A stretch of 64,000 nt of DNA from Sphingomonas quercus. Its GTDB lineage: Bacteria; Pseudomonadota; Alphaproteobacteria; Sphingomonadales; Sphingomonadaceae. Location: positions 248,001 to 312,000 of the forward strand of contig NZ_JAHKRT010000004.1 of NCBI RefSeq assembly GCF_018863195.1, read 5' to 3'. A program made the translations under genes and the position numbers. The notes below the pieces were generated by a model that saw only the letters and a program-made list of their open reading frames with translations, was not told where the DNA came from and did not search any database. This document shows positions 28,088-38,406 of the stretch, piece by piece; position 1 is the first letter of the stretch, and every line of letters begins with the position of its first letter.

Positions 28088-28659
28088 GCCCGTCGCTCGG
28101 CTGGTCCGGCCTCGGTTGCCTGCGCGGCGGCCGCATCCTGTTCGAAGGGCTGGACGGCCGGCTCGGCCCGGGCGAGGCGCTGCTCGTGCGCGGGCCGAAT
28201 GGCGTCGGCAAGTCGAGCCTGCTGCGCATCCTCGCCGGGCTGCTCCGGCCGGCGGCGGGGAGCGTGACGCGCGACGGCGGGGTGGCGCTGGCGGACGAAC
28301 GCAGCGCGCTCGACCCGCGCCTGCCGCTGGCCGGCGCGCTCGGCTATTGGGCGCATCTCGACGGACGCGGCGCGGATGCCGTCGCCGATGCGCTGGCGGC
28401 GATGGACCTCGGCCACATCGGCGCGGTGCCGGTGCGCATGCTCTCCACCGGCCAGCGCAAGCGTGCCACCCTCGCCCGGCTGATCGCCGGCGGCCAGCCG
28501 CTGTGGCTGCTCGACGAGCCGGGCAACGGCCTCGACGACGCCTCGCTGGATCGCCTCGCCGCCGTGATCGAGGGGCATCGCGCGTCCGGCGGCATCGTCG
28601 TCGTCGCCACCCACCAGCCGCTCGGCCTCGGCCCGGCGGCGGAGCTGGTGCTGGCATGA
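28084..28659 (+). CDS. ccmA: Heme exporter ATP-binding protein CcmA
   Basis: 191 residues. Walker A is VRGPNGVGKSSLLRIL, signature MLSTGQRKRATLARLI and Walker B LWLLDEPGNGLD, with THQPLGL in the switch region. CcmA energises release of holo-CcmE in c-type cytochrome maturation. The GTG start sits in the stop codon of the preceding gene and the stop overlaps ccmB (ATGA). ccmC, ccmD and ccmE are not adjacent. Confidence 0.92.
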   Translation: MSPSLGWSGLGCLRGGRILFEGLDGRLGPGEALLVRGPNGVGKSSLLRILAGLLRPAAGSVTRDGGVALADERSALDPRLPLAGALGYWAHLDGRGADAVADALAAMDLGHIGAVPVRMLSTGQRKRATLARLIAGGQPLWLLDEPGNGLDDASLDRLAAVIEGHRASGGIVVVATHQPLGLGPAAELVLA

Positions 28660-29288
28660 TCCTCATCCGCATCATGCTCCGCGATCTCGCCGCCGGCTGG
28701 CGGGGCGGCGGCGTGCTGCCGCTCGCCTTCTTCCTGCTGGTGGCGACGCTGTTCCCGTTCGCGATCGGGCCGGACACGCAGCTGCTCGGCCGGGCCGGCG
28801 GCGGCGTGATGTGGATGGCGGCGCTGCTCGCCGCGCTGCTGCCGGTCGACCGCCTGGTGGAGCCCGATCTCGCCGCCGGCACGCTGGATCAATATGCCGC
28901 GCGCGGGATCAGCGACGAAGGCGTCGCCGCCGCCAAGATCGCCGCCCATTGGCTGGGCTTCGGACCACCCCTGATGCTGGCGGCGCTGCCGGCCGCCGCG
29001 CTGCTCCGGCTGGACGGACCGACGCTGGCGCTGACCGAGGCCGGGCTGGCGCTGGGCACCCCGGCGCTGGCCGCGCTCGCGGTGACGGTGAGCGCGCTGA
29101 CGGCGGGCCTGCGCGGCGGCGGCGCGCTGGCGGGGCTGATGATGCTGCCGCTGGCGGTGCCGCTGCTGATCTTCGGGGCTGGCGCCGCCCAGCCCACCGC
29201 GCTCAGGCTGCTCGCCGCGACCAGCCTGATCATGCTGGCCGGCGCACCGTTCGCGGCCGGCGCGGCACTCCGCGCGACGCGGGATTGA
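28656..29288 (+). CDS. ccmB: Heme exporter membrane protein CcmB
   Basis: 210 residues with six hydrophobic segments (for example VLPLAFFLLVATLFPFAIG, MWMAALLAALLPVDRLVEPD, LAGLMMLPLAVPLLIFGAG). The stretch LVEPDLAAGTLDQYAARGIS is the recognisable CcmB signature region between helices 2 and 3. Overlaps ccmA by 4 bases. It is the last + strand gene here; the next gene is convergent, with a hairpin-repeat spacer between. Confidence 0.92.
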   Translation: MILIRIMLRDLAAGWRGGGVLPLAFFLLVATLFPFAIGPDTQLLGRAGGGVMWMAALLAALLPVDRLVEPDLAAGTLDQYAARGISDEGVAAAKIAAHWLGFGPPLMLAALPAAALLRLDGPTLALTEAGLALGTPALAALAVTVSALTAGLRGGGALAGLMMLPLAVPLLIFGAGAAQPTALRLLAATSLIMLAGAPFAAGAALRATRD

Positions 29289-29368
29289 ATTGGCAGCGAA
29301 CAGCCGTCCCTGAATGGGTGTTTGAGTTGCCGTGGTTCTCGGCGAAGCCGCCTGGCCCAGGTCCCGAC

Positions 29369-29397
29369 CGTCACCCTGAACTTGTCTCAGGGTCCAC
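29369..29397. repeat. Hairpin repeat element A (convergent ccmB / methyltransferase spacer)
   Basis: Inverted repeat with arms ACCCTGA (29373-29379) and TCAGGGT (29387-29393) around the 7-base loop ACTTGTC. The loop is shared with element B and related elements. It lies 84 bases past the ccmB stop and may serve as a bidirectional transcription end or a mobile palindromic repeat. Confidence 0.65.
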
Positions 29398-29429
29398 TCC
29401 TCCACAAGCGCCGCAGTTCGTGGCCGGCT

Positions 29430-29460
29430 GGATGCCGAAACAAGTTCAGCATGACGACGA
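29430..29460. repeat. Hairpin repeat element B (same family as C, E and F)
   Basis: Arms ATGCCGA (29432-29438) and TCAGCAT (29446-29452), pairing with one G-U, loop AACAAGT, followed by GACGACG. Same layout as the elements near 49041, 49166 and 56332. It lies about 20 bases from the end of the methyltransferase gene, consistent with a terminator for that gene or for ccmB. Confidence 0.7.
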
Positions 29461-29480
29461 AGGAGCGCGTCGGAACGCTC

Positions 29481-30356
29481 CTAGGCGGCGTCATTGACCC
29501 AGCGCGCGAAGATCGCGGTCGGCAGCAGCAGCCCGCGCGCCTCCTCCCGGATCGCCAGTTCGCCGCATTCCACACGGCCGGGCAGGCCGGCCATCGCCTG
29601 GGCGAGCAGCTCGCCGATCGCGAGCGCGGACATGCGCACCGCATAGACCGTCAGGAACAGGAAGCGGGAGCGCTCGTCGAGCAGGCGACGGCAATCGGCG
29701 ACGAGGCCGGGCAGGCCATCCTCAAGCCGCCACAGCTCGCCCTCCGGGCCACGGCCGAACTTGGGCGGATCGAGGATGATGCCGTCATAGCGCCGGCCGC
29801 GGCGCACCTCGCGCGCGGCGAACTTCGTCGCGTCGTCGATCATCCAGCGAATTGGGCGGTCGTCCATGCCGGCGAGGCGGGCATTGGCCTTGCCGGCCTC
29901 GACCGATTTCTTCGACGCGTCGACATGGGTGACGCGCGCCCCCTTGCCGGCCAGCGCGAGGCTGCCGACGCCGGTATAACCGAACAGGTTGAGCGCCTCC
30001 GACCCGTCGCCCACCCGCTCGCGCATCCACGCCCAGACCGGCGCCATGTCCGGAAAGAAGGCGAGGTGGCGGAACGGCGTGTTCTGCGCGGTGAAACGCA
30101 GCTCTTCCCAGCCGAGCGGCCAGCCTTCGTGCGGCACGTCGCGGGACAGGTGCCAGCGGCCGCCGCCCTCCTCGTCGGATGCGCCGATGAACTCGCCGTC
30201 CGCCTTCCAATCTGCCGAGGCCGGCGCCCACATCGCCTGCGGCTCGGGCCGGATGAAGCGGAAACGGCCGTAGCGCTCGAGCTTGCGGCCGTGCCCCGAA
30301 TCGACGAGGCCATAGTCTGCCCAGGGTTCGCCGACGATGGTGACGAGCGGGTTCAT
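29481..30356 (-). CDS. Class I SAM-dependent methyltransferase (RlmI/RlmL-like fold, PF10672 type)
   Basis: 291 residues. The SAM-binding motif I is ALNLFGYTGVGSLALA, an acidic ribose site lies in VTHVDASKKSVEAGKANA, and motif IV is IILDPPKFGRGP. The N-terminal ~90 residues form an RNA-binding-like lobe. DPPKFGRG points to a 23S rRNA cytosine or guanine methyltransferase relative, but the exact target base cannot be assigned. The ATG overlaps the M16 peptidase stop by 4 bases, so it belongs to the thrC-M16 transcription unit. Confidence 0.85.
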   Translation of the reverse strand: MNPLVTIVGEPWADYGLVDSGHGRKLERYGRFRFIRPEPQAMWAPASADWKADGEFIGASDEEGGGRWHLSRDVPHEGWPLGWEELRFTAQNTPFRHLAFFPDMAPVWAWMRERVGDGSEALNLFGYTGVGSLALAGKGARVTHVDASKKSVEAGKANARLAGMDDRPIRWMIDDATKFAAREVRRGRRYDGIILDPPKFGRGPEGELWRLEDGLPGLVADCRRLLDERSRFLFLTVYAVRMSALAIGELLAQAMAGLPGRVECGELAIREEARGLLLPTAIFARWVNDAA

Positions 30357-31585
30357 GCCGCCTTGGCGAGCCTGCCGCCCACCGTCGCCAGCACTTCTCC
30401 GCCGTCGAGGGCGCGGCGGCCGGCGGCGCGCGCCTGATCCAGCGTCACCGCATCGATCTGCGCCACCGTCTCGGTCGCCGGCACGATGCGGCCGTGGATC
30501 TGGATCTGGCGGGCGAGATGATCGCAGCGGCCCTGCACCGATTCGAGGCCCATCAGCAGACCGGCGCGGGATTGGGCGCGGGCGCGATCCAGCTCCTCAG
30601 GTGTCAGCCCGTCGGCAACCGCCGCCATCGTCTCGCGCGCGAGCGCCAGCGCGCGGGACGCGTCCGCCTTCGCCGCGGCGAGATAGACGCCGAGCAGCCC
30701 CGTTTCGGCGAAGGACTGCACCCAGCTATAGATGGAATAGGCGAGGCCGCGCGCCTCGCGCAGCTCCTGGAACAGGCGGGAGGACATGCCCCCGCCCGCG
30801 GCCTGCGCGAACAGCGAAAGGGCATGCTGGTCGGCATCGGTGTGGCCGACGCCCGGCCAGGCGAGGGCGAGATGGACCTGATCGAAACGGCGGGCATCCT
30901 GATGGGCGCCGCCGCCGGTGAAGCTGGCCGGCGCCGGCCGCTCCGGAGCGCCGGGCGCGAGGTCCCCGAAGCGCGCCTCGGCAAGGCGAAGCAGCGCATC
31001 CTCGTCGATCTTGCCGGCCGCGGCCAGCACCAGCCCCTCCGGCCGATATTGCGTCTCCGTCCAGCCGCGCAGGTCGGCGGTGGTGACGGCAGCGATGCTC
31101 GCCTCGTCGCCGAGCACCGGCAGGCCGAGCGGCTGGCCGGGAAATGCGGTGATCTGGAGATGATCGAAAATAATGTCGTCGGGCGTATCCCGGGCCTCGC
31201 CGAGCTCCGCCAGCACCACGCCCTTCTCGCGCTCCAGCTCATCCTCGGCAAAGCGCGGCGCGCGGGCGAGATCGGCGATGATGTCGACGCCGAGGGCAAG
31301 GTCGCCGGCGAGCAGACGGGCGTGAAACACGGTATGGTCGCGCGCCGTCCACGCGTTGATCGAGCCGCCGACATCCTCGATCGCTTCCGCGATGCCGCGC
31401 GCGTCGCGACCGCCGGCGCCCTTGAACACCATATGCTCGACGAGATGGGCGAGACCGGACAATCCCGCCGGCTCGGAGCGCGCACCCGCATCGGCATAGA
31501 GGCCGACCGCCAGCGTCTCGACCCCGGCCATCGGCTCGACGGCCACGGTGAGGCCGTTGGCGAGCCGGTGCAGCCTCGCCGTCAC
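30353..31585 (-). CDS. M16 family zinc peptidase (mitochondrial processing peptidase-like)
   Basis: 410 residues. The inverted zinc motif HLVEHMVFKGA (HxxEH) is near residue 47, with the downstream Glu in AEAIEDVGGSINAWTARDHTVF. The C-terminal half has the non-catalytic M16 lobe (GGGMSSRLFQELREARGLAYS). It starts at a GTG that overlaps the thrC TGA. Related alphaproteobacterial enzymes of this group are kin of the mitochondrial processing peptidase beta subunit; function in the cell is not defined. thrC followed by this peptidase is a conserved pair in sphingomonads. Confidence 0.92.
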   Translation of the reverse strand: MTARLHRLANGLTVAVEPMAGVETLAVGLYADAGARSEPAGLSGLAHLVEHMVFKGAGGRDARGIAEAIEDVGGSINAWTARDHTVFHARLLAGDLALGVDIIADLARAPRFAEDELEREKGVVLAELGEARDTPDDIIFDHLQITAFPGQPLGLPVLGDEASIAAVTTADLRGWTETQYRPEGLVLAAAGKIDEDALLRLAEARFGDLAPGAPERPAPASFTGGGAHQDARRFDQVHLALAWPGVGHTDADQHALSLFAQAAGGGMSSRLFQELREARGLAYSIYSWVQSFAETGLLGVYLAAAKADASRALALARETMAAVADGLTPEELDRARAQSRAGLLMGLESVQGRCDHLARQIQIHGRIVPATETVAQIDAVTLDQARAAGRRALDGGEVLATVGGRLAKAA

Positions 31586-32982
31586 ACCCTCTCCACAGCG
31601 TGGCCCGCGACGTAATCGCGGATTGCCTCGCGGGTCGCCGGCAGCGTGGTGAAGCGCTCCTCGCGGTCGAACAGGCCGGCGAAGCGCGCCGGCAGGCTCG
31701 GCCGCACGCCGGTGGCGCGCTCCACTGCGTCGCGGAACTTGGCGGGATGGGCGGTGGCAAGGGTCACCACCGGCACATTGCGGGCGAGCCCCGCCTCGCG
31801 CGCGGCGGCGAGGCCGATGGCGGTGTGCGGATCGATCAGCTCTGCCGCCCGCTCGAACGCCCAGCGCATCGCCATCGCCATGCCGTCCTCGTCGATGCGG
31901 GCGCTGGAGAAGAGGCCCGACGCCTGCCCGCGCATCGCGTCGGTGAGGCGCAGGGCGCGGCTCGTCTCGAAGCCGCCCATCGTCGCCGCCAGCGCGGCAC
32001 CGTCGCGGGCGTGCAGCTCGAACAGCAGCCGCTCGAAATTGGAGCTGACCTGGATGTCCATCGACGGCGCGGCGGTTGGCGTCACCTGCCCGACCGAATA
32101 ATCGCCCTCGGCGATCGCGCGATGGAGGATGTCGTTGACGTTGGTCGCCACGATCAGGCGCGCCACCGGCAAGCCCATGCGCGCCGCGGCATAGCCCGCG
32201 AACACGTCGCCGAAATTGCCCGTGGGCACCGAGAAGGCCACCGCCCGCTCCGGCGCGCCGAGGCGGACGGCAGCGTAGAAATAATAGACGATCTGGGCCA
32301 TCAGCCGCGCCCAGTTGATCGAGTTGACGGCCGACAGATCGAATCGGGTGGCGAAATCGCGGTCGGCGAACAGGCCCTTCACGATCGCCTGCGCATCGTC
32401 GAAGCTGCCCTGGATGGCGATGTTGTGGACGTTGGGCGAGAGCACCGTCGTCATCTGCCGGCGCTGCACGTCGGACACGCGACCCAGCGGGTGGAGCATG
32501 AACACGTCCACCTTGGCGCGACCCGCGAGCGCGTCGATCGCCGCGGAGCCGGTGTCGCCGGACGTCGCGCCGACCACGGTCAGGTGGGTGTCGCGATTGC
32601 TCAGGAACCGCTCGAACAACAGGCCGAGCAGTTGCAGCGCCACATCCTTGAAGGCGAGCGTCGGCCCGTGGAACAGCTCCATCAGCCAATGCTGGCCGTC
32701 GAGCTGGGTGAGCGGCGTCACCGCGGCATGATCGAAGCGGCCATAGGCCTCCTCGCACAGCGCGCGCAATTCGTCGCTGGTCAGCGAATCGCCGACGAAC
32801 GGGGCCATGATGCGCACCGCCGTCTCGGCGTAGGAAAGGCCCGCCAGGCCCGCGATGTCGTCGCGCGACAGGCTCGGCCAGGCCTCGGGCACGTAGAGCC
32901 CGCCATCATTGGCCAGTCCGGCGAGGGTGACCCCCTCGAAATCGAGCGCGGGGGCGGCCCCGCGGGTGCTGATGTAGCGCAT
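31582..32982 (-). CDS. thrC: Threonine synthase
   Basis: 466 residues. Catalyses O-phosphohomoserine to threonine with PLP. The lysine motif is FHGPTLAFKDVALQLLG; the phosphate-binding loop is VGATSGDTGSAA and the second block FSVPTGNFGDVFAGY. Start ATG at 32982 (MRYISTRG) is the family norm; an upstream in-frame start at 33021 adds 13 unlike residues. It follows surf1 by 39 bases and overlaps the M16 peptidase gene. Confidence 0.97.
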   Translation of the reverse strand: MRYISTRGAAPALDFEGVTLAGLANDGGLYVPEAWPSLSRDDIAGLAGLSYAETAVRIMAPFVGDSLTSDELRALCEEAYGRFDHAAVTPLTQLDGQHWLMELFHGPTLAFKDVALQLLGLLFERFLSNRDTHLTVVGATSGDTGSAAIDALAGRAKVDVFMLHPLGRVSDVQRRQMTTVLSPNVHNIAIQGSFDDAQAIVKGLFADRDFATRFDLSAVNSINWARLMAQIVYYFYAAVRLGAPERAVAFSVPTGNFGDVFAGYAAARMGLPVARLIVATNVNDILHRAIAEGDYSVGQVTPTAAPSMDIQVSSNFERLLFELHARDGAALAATMGGFETSRALRLTDAMRGQASGLFSSARIDEDGMAMAMRWAFERAAELIDPHTAIGLAAAREAGLARNVPVVTLATAHPAKFRDAVERATGVRPSLPARFAGLFDREERFTTLPATREAIRDYVAGHAVERV

Positions 32983-33021
32983 GGTGGCGGGGGACTTAGC
33001 GGGCGCAGGGCGATCGGGCAA

Positions 33022-33624
33022 TCAACCCGTCTTCCCGGCGTCCTCGCGCTTCCAGCGCTGAATGAGCGCGATGACGTAGATGATCAGCGCGATCGCCGCG
33101 AAGCTGAACCACTGTACCGCATAAGTGAGGTGGTTGTTCGGCTCCTCATTCGGGTCCGGATAGGCGCTGGGGGCGAGGCCCGGTGCAGCCTGGTCGGCGA
33201 CGAGCAGGATACGGCGATCACGGTCGCGGCCGATGATGCCGGAGACCTTGCCGCCGATCCATCTGGGCGGCGCGTCCGGGGTGCGCGACCAGCCGATATC
33301 GACGAGCATGCCCGGCCCCTCGGCGCCGGTGCGGCAGGCGGCGAGGTGGCGCCAGCCGGGATTGCCGCGCCGATCCTCGCCGGCGCGCGCGCTGAACCCG
33401 GTAACGGCAAGGCAGAAGCCGTCGGCGCGGCGATAGATCAGCGAATCATCGGCGGGGGGCACCGTCGGCCAGGCGACCGGCGGCATGGTCCGCGCCGCCG
33501 ACCAGCTGGCGAGCAGCCCTTCCTTCCATTGCCGCCGGTGAAGCTGCCACACGCCGAGCGCGATCATGGCGGCGACCGCGGCGAGCACGAGCAGCGTCGG
33601 CAGGATGGGGATGCGGCGAATCAC
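33022..33624 (-). CDS. SURF1 family cytochrome oxidase biogenesis protein
   Basis: 200 residues. Two membrane helices, one at each end (IPILPTLLVLAAVAAMIALGVWQLHRRQ and WFSFAAIALIIYVIALIQR), bracket a periplasmic domain, the SURF1 topology. GVWQLHRRQWKE and NNHLTYAVQWFSFA are the two SURF1 family signatures. SURF1 helps insert heme a into subunit I. GTG start sits in the stop of the DUF983 gene. Confidence 0.93.
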   Translation of the reverse strand: MIRRIPILPTLLVLAAVAAMIALGVWQLHRRQWKEGLLASWSAARTMPPVAWPTVPPADDSLIYRRADGFCLAVTGFSARAGEDRRGNPGWRHLAACRTGAEGPGMLVDIGWSRTPDAPPRWIGGKVSGIIGRDRDRRILLVADQAAPGLAPSAYPDPNEEPNNHLTYAVQWFSFAAIALIIYVIALIQRWKREDAGKTG

Positions 33625-33986
33625 TGTCGGCCCGTCCGCGCCTCGGCGGCGCGATTGCGATATTCCTGCGCCGCCAGCCACCCCTTGGAAAAGCGCAGCG
33701 CGCCGATCACGGCGAGCGCGGTGAGCGGCGGCCAGATCAGGAAGTGCAGCCAGAAGGGCGGATGGCCGGCCAGCTCCAGCGTAATCGCGCCGGCGGTGAC
33801 CAGCCCGCCGATGCCGAAGGTGAGGAAAGCCGCCGGCCCGTCGCCGACGTTGAAGGCGGAGAAATCGAGCCCGCAGGCCCGGCAGGCAGGCGCGAAGCGG
33901 ACCATGCCGGCGAAAAGGCCGTGCGCGCCGCAGCGCGGGCACAGCCCCTTGAGGCCGACGGCGGCAGAGGCGGGAGAGTCGGGCAC
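33621..33986 (-). CDS. DUF983 family membrane protein
   Basis: 121 residues. Two zinc-ribbon-like cysteine pairs, CPRCGAHGLF and CRACGLDFS, sit ahead of two membrane helices (FLTFGIGGLVTAGAITLEL, FWLHFLIWPPLTALAVIGAL). DUF983 proteins cluster with cytochrome oxidase genes in alphaproteobacteria, as here, between ctaE and surf1; the function is unknown but assembly related. Overlaps SURF1 by 4 bases. Confidence 0.92.
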   Translation of the reverse strand: MPDSPASAAVGLKGLCPRCGAHGLFAGMVRFAPACRACGLDFSAFNVGDGPAAFLTFGIGGLVTAGAITLELAGHPPFWLHFLIWPPLTALAVIGALRFSKGWLAAQEYRNRAAEARTGRQ

Positions 33987-34011
33987 GGCCGGCTTATAGG
34001 CCCCGGGAGCC

Positions 34012-34050
34012 TCAAAGAAGAAGGGCGGAAACGTCGCCGTCCCCGCCCCC
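34012..34050 (-). terminator. Probable Rho-independent terminator after ctaE
   Basis: On the minus strand, GGGCGG (34048-34043) and CCGCCC (34028-34023) form a stem about 27 bases beyond the ctaE stop, and the following bases read TTCTTCTTT. The loop is long (14 bases), which lowers certainty. Confidence 0.5.
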
Positions 34051-34076
34051 TTTCATCTGTTTGCGATCCGAAGGGA

Positions 34077-34898
34077 TCAGCCGGCGTGAACCGGCGCGCC
34101 CCAGCCGCCCCACACATAGATGGTGACGAAGAGGAACAGCCACACCACGTCGACGAAGTGCCAGTACCAGGCAGCGGCTTCGAAGCCGAAATGCTGGCGC
34201 GGCGTGAAATCGCCTTTGTAGGCGCGAATCAGGTTCACGATCAGGAACAGCGTGCCGACGATCACGTGGAAGCCGTGGAAACCGGTCGCCATGAAGAAGG
34301 TCGCGCCGAAGATGTTGCCTTTGAAGGCGAACGGCGCGTGGGCGTATTCGAAGGCCTGGATCGAGGTGAACAGCAGGCCGAGCAGGATCGTCAGCCACAG
34401 CCCCTTCTTCAGCCCGTCGCGATCGCCATGGATCAGCGCATGGTGCGCCCAGGTCACCGTCGTGCCCGAGCAGAGCAGGATCAGCGTGTTGAGCAGCGGG
34501 AAGGCGAAGGGATCGATCACCTCGATGCCCTTGGGCGGCCACACCCCGCCGACGGCCTCGACCGCCTTGGGGAACAGCGAAGCATCGAAATAGGCCCAGA
34601 ACCAGCCGACGAAGAACATCACCTCGGAGGCGATGAACAGGATCATGCCGTAGCGCAGGTGCAGCTGCACCACCGGCGTGTGATCGCCCTGGTGCGCCTC
34701 GCGAATCACGTCGGACCACCAGGAGAACATCGTGAAGAGCACGCCCGCCAGGCCGGCGAAGAACACCCAGCCGCCATAGGCCGCACCGTGCATCCACATG
34801 ATGGCGCCCGACGCCATGACGAGCGCCGCCATCGAGCCGACCAGCGGCCACGGGCTCGGCGCCAGGATGTGGTAATCGTGGTTCTTGGCGCCTGCCAT
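34077..34898 (-). CDS. ctaE: Cytochrome c oxidase subunit III
   Basis: 273 residues with about seven membrane helices. The subunit III signatures SEVMFFVGWFWAYF, WAHHALIHGDR and GFHGFHVIVGTLFL are all present, as is the C-terminal AAAWYWHFVDVVWLFLF. Its structural role is to stabilise the two-subunit catalytic core. ATG at 34898; a GTG at 34904 adds two residues. It follows ctaG and is near the end of the ctaB-coxF-ctaG-ctaE run. Confidence 0.97.
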   Translation of the reverse strand: MAGAKNHDYHILAPSPWPLVGSMAALVMASGAIMWMHGAAYGGWVFFAGLAGVLFTMFSWWSDVIREAHQGDHTPVVQLHLRYGMILFIASEVMFFVGWFWAYFDASLFPKAVEAVGGVWPPKGIEVIDPFAFPLLNTLILLCSGTTVTWAHHALIHGDRDGLKKGLWLTILLGLLFTSIQAFEYAHAPFAFKGNIFGATFFMATGFHGFHVIVGTLFLIVNLIRAYKGDFTPRQHFGFEAAAWYWHFVDVVWLFLFVTIYVWGGWGAPVHAG

Positions 34899-34942
34899 AT
34901 GCACTCAGCCCCTGTTAGCTCGGTCTTTGATTCCGGCTTGCC

Positions 34943-35497
34943 TTAGCCGGCCGAATCCGTCTGGTCCACTGGGTAGAAGGTGTAGGACAGCGTGATTTCG
35001 CTGATATCCTTCGCATCCTCGTCCTTCAGCAGCGCCGGGTCGACATAATAGACCACCGGCATGCGCACCGTCTCGCCCGGCTTCAGCGTCTGCTTGGTGA
35101 AGCAGAAGCACTGGATCTTGACGAAATACTGGCCTGCCTGATCCGGCGTCACGTTGAACGCGGCGGTGCCGGTGACGGTGTGGTCGGAAAGGTTGGTGGC
35201 ATTGAAAAAGGCCATCTTGCGCGCGCCGACAGCGACCCGCTCGACGCCCTCTTCGGGCGCGAATCGCCATTTGAGCTTGGGCGAGACATTGCTGTCGAAC
35301 CGGACGTTGATGATCTTGCCGACCGCGCCCGGCGCATGGGCATTGACGTCGATGCGCGCGGTCCCGTCATAGCCGGTGGCCTGGCAGAACATGCGGTAGA
35401 AGGGCACCGCGGCGAAACCGAGGCCGACCATGCCGGCGGCGACGGCGGCGAAGATCAGCCCGGTGCGGGCGTTGCGGTCGATCGCGTGGCCCATCAC
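34943..35497 (-). CDS. ctaG: Cytochrome c oxidase assembly protein CtaG (Cox11 type)
   Basis: 184 residues. One N-terminal membrane helix (GLIFAAVAAGMVGLGFAAVPFYRMFC) and a periplasmic copper-binding domain with the CFCF motif (KIQCFCFTKQTL). Cox11-type CtaG delivers copper to CuB in subunit I. The start overlaps the stop of the upstream 46-residue peptide. ATG at 35497 or 35494. Confidence 0.95.
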   Translation of the reverse strand: MMGHAIDRNARTGLIFAAVAAGMVGLGFAAVPFYRMFCQATGYDGTARIDVNAHAPGAVGKIINVRFDSNVSPKLKWRFAPEEGVERVAVGARKMAFFNATNLSDHTVTGTAAFNVTPDQAGQYFVKIQCFCFTKQTLKPGETVRMPVVYYVDPALLKDEDAKDISEITLSYTFYPVDQTDSAG

Positions 35498-35634
35498 GCC
35501 ATCTTCGCGATCGAGATGGCGTAGAACAGGATCACCAGCCCCCCCAGCACCAGCGCCATGGCCAGCGCCCGGCTGCGCTGGCGCTTGCGGATCTCGGCGT
35601 CGGTGATCGGGCCGTCCGGCAGCGGCGCGGTCAT
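35494..35634 (-). CDS. CoxF-like small membrane peptide of the cytochrome oxidase operon
   Basis: 46 residues: a polar start ([17 protein letters not shown]) and one helix ([20 protein letters not shown]). A short protein in this position between ctaB and ctaG is called CoxF in other alphaproteobacteria; its role is unproven. Both ends overlap neighbours by 4 bases (ATGA with ctaB, then ctaG), so translation is coupled, which strongly supports that it is real. Confidence 0.85.
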   Translation of the reverse strand: MTAPLPDGPITDAEIRKRQRSRALAMALVLGGLVILFYAISIAKMA

Positions 35635-36548
35635 GCGATCACCATGCGATCGACCACCAGCACCGCGAACATCGCGAACAGGTAGAAGACGGAATAGCCG
35701 AACAGCCGGCGCTCCGGCCGCATCAGCGCAGGATCCGTCTCCCGGCTCAGCGACACCTGCGCGGCGAGGGCGAGGAACGCCGCGGTCAGCGCCACCGCCG
35801 TCACGCCGTACAGCACGCCGGTAAGGCCGAGCGCCCAGGGCGCCACCGCCGCGGCGGCCATCGGCAGGCTGTAGAGGAACACCTGGATGCGGGTGGCGCG
35901 GGTGCCGGCGACCACCGGCATCATCGGCACGCCGGCATTGGCATAGTCGCTGCGCACGAACAGTGAGAGCGCCCAGAAATGCGGCGGCGTCCACAGGAAG
36001 ATCAACGCGAACAGCAGCACCGGCAGCGCCTCGACGCGGCCCGTCGCCGCTGCCCAGCCGATCAGCGGCGGGAAGGCGCCGGCGGCGCCGCCGATGACGA
36101 TGTTCTGCGGCGTGCGGCGCTTCAGCCACACGGTGTAGATCATCACGTAGAAGAGGATGCTGACGGCGAGGATCGCGGCGGCAAGCACGTTCACCGCCAG
36201 CCCCATCAGCAGCACCGAGAAGGCGGCGAGGCCGACGCCGAAATGGAGCGCTGCCTGCCGGTCCATGCGGCCGGCGGGCAGCGGCCGGCGCGCGGTGCGG
36301 CGCATCGCGGCGTCGAGATCGGCCTCATACCATTGGTTGAGCGCGCCGGCGGCGCCGGCACCCAGCGCCACGCAGAGGATGGCGGTGAAGGCGATGACCG
36401 GATGGATCGGCACGCGCGCCGCGAGCAGGCCGCAGAGCGCGGTGAAGACGACCAGCGTCATCACGCGCGGCTTGGTCAGCGCCAGGAAGTCGCGCCAGTC
36501 GGCGGGCAGCCGATCGACGGGGGAGCGGGCGATGGGATGGGATGCCAT
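35631..36548 (-). CDS. ctaB: Heme o synthase (protoheme IX farnesyltransferase)
   Basis: 305 residues of the UbiA prenyltransferase superfamily, with about nine membrane helices. The Asp-rich site [21 protein letters not shown] and the second block [25 protein letters not shown] are diagnostic of heme o synthase. It farnesylates heme b for the aa3 oxidase. The ATG at 36548 is used; the upstream open frame lacks similarity. It is separated from ctaD by a strong terminator-like hairpin. Confidence 0.97.
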   Translation of the reverse strand: MASHPIARSPVDRLPADWRDFLALTKPRVMTLVVFTALCGLLAARVPIHPVIAFTAILCVALGAGAAGALNQWYEADLDAAMRRTARRPLPAGRMDRQAALHFGVGLAAFSVLLMGLAVNVLAAAILAVSILFYVMIYTVWLKRRTPQNIVIGGAAGAFPPLIGWAAATGRVEALPVLLFALIFLWTPPHFWALSLFVRSDYANAGVPMMPVVAGTRATRIQVFLYSLPMAAAAVAPWALGLTGVLYGVTAVALTAAFLALAAQVSLSRETDPALMRPERRLFGYSVFYLFAMFAVLVVDRMVIA

Positions 36549-36660
36549 GGCGCGGCCTATAGCCGAGCGCACGGAGTCGGGAAAGCCATGGGAAATGGTC
36601 TGTTCCGCTTCCGGACGATGCGTTGGCAATGGGCCACAGCGCCACGCCGAGCACCAAGGG

Positions 36661-36689
36661 AAAGGGGCCCCGGATCGCTCCGGAGCCCC
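36661..36689 (-). terminator. Rho-independent terminator or attenuator between ctaD and ctaB
   Basis: Read on the minus strand, TCCGGA-containing arms GGGGCTCCGGA and TCCGGGGCCCC form an 11-bp stem with one mismatch and a 4-base loop, then TTTCCCTT follows. It starts 35 bases past the ctaD stop. This would end the coxB-ctaD message or limit read-through into ctaB. Confidence 0.7.
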
Positions 36690-36723
36690 GATTTCCTTCC
36701 GGCCGATACGCCGCCCGCCGACA

Positions 36724-38406
<1,683 letters not shown>

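Noticed and set aside
30353-32758. M16 peptidase as a single 801-codon gene
   Set aside because: The upstream 390 codons are an out-of-frame shadow of thrC; the real start is the GTG at 31585 overlapping the thrC stop.
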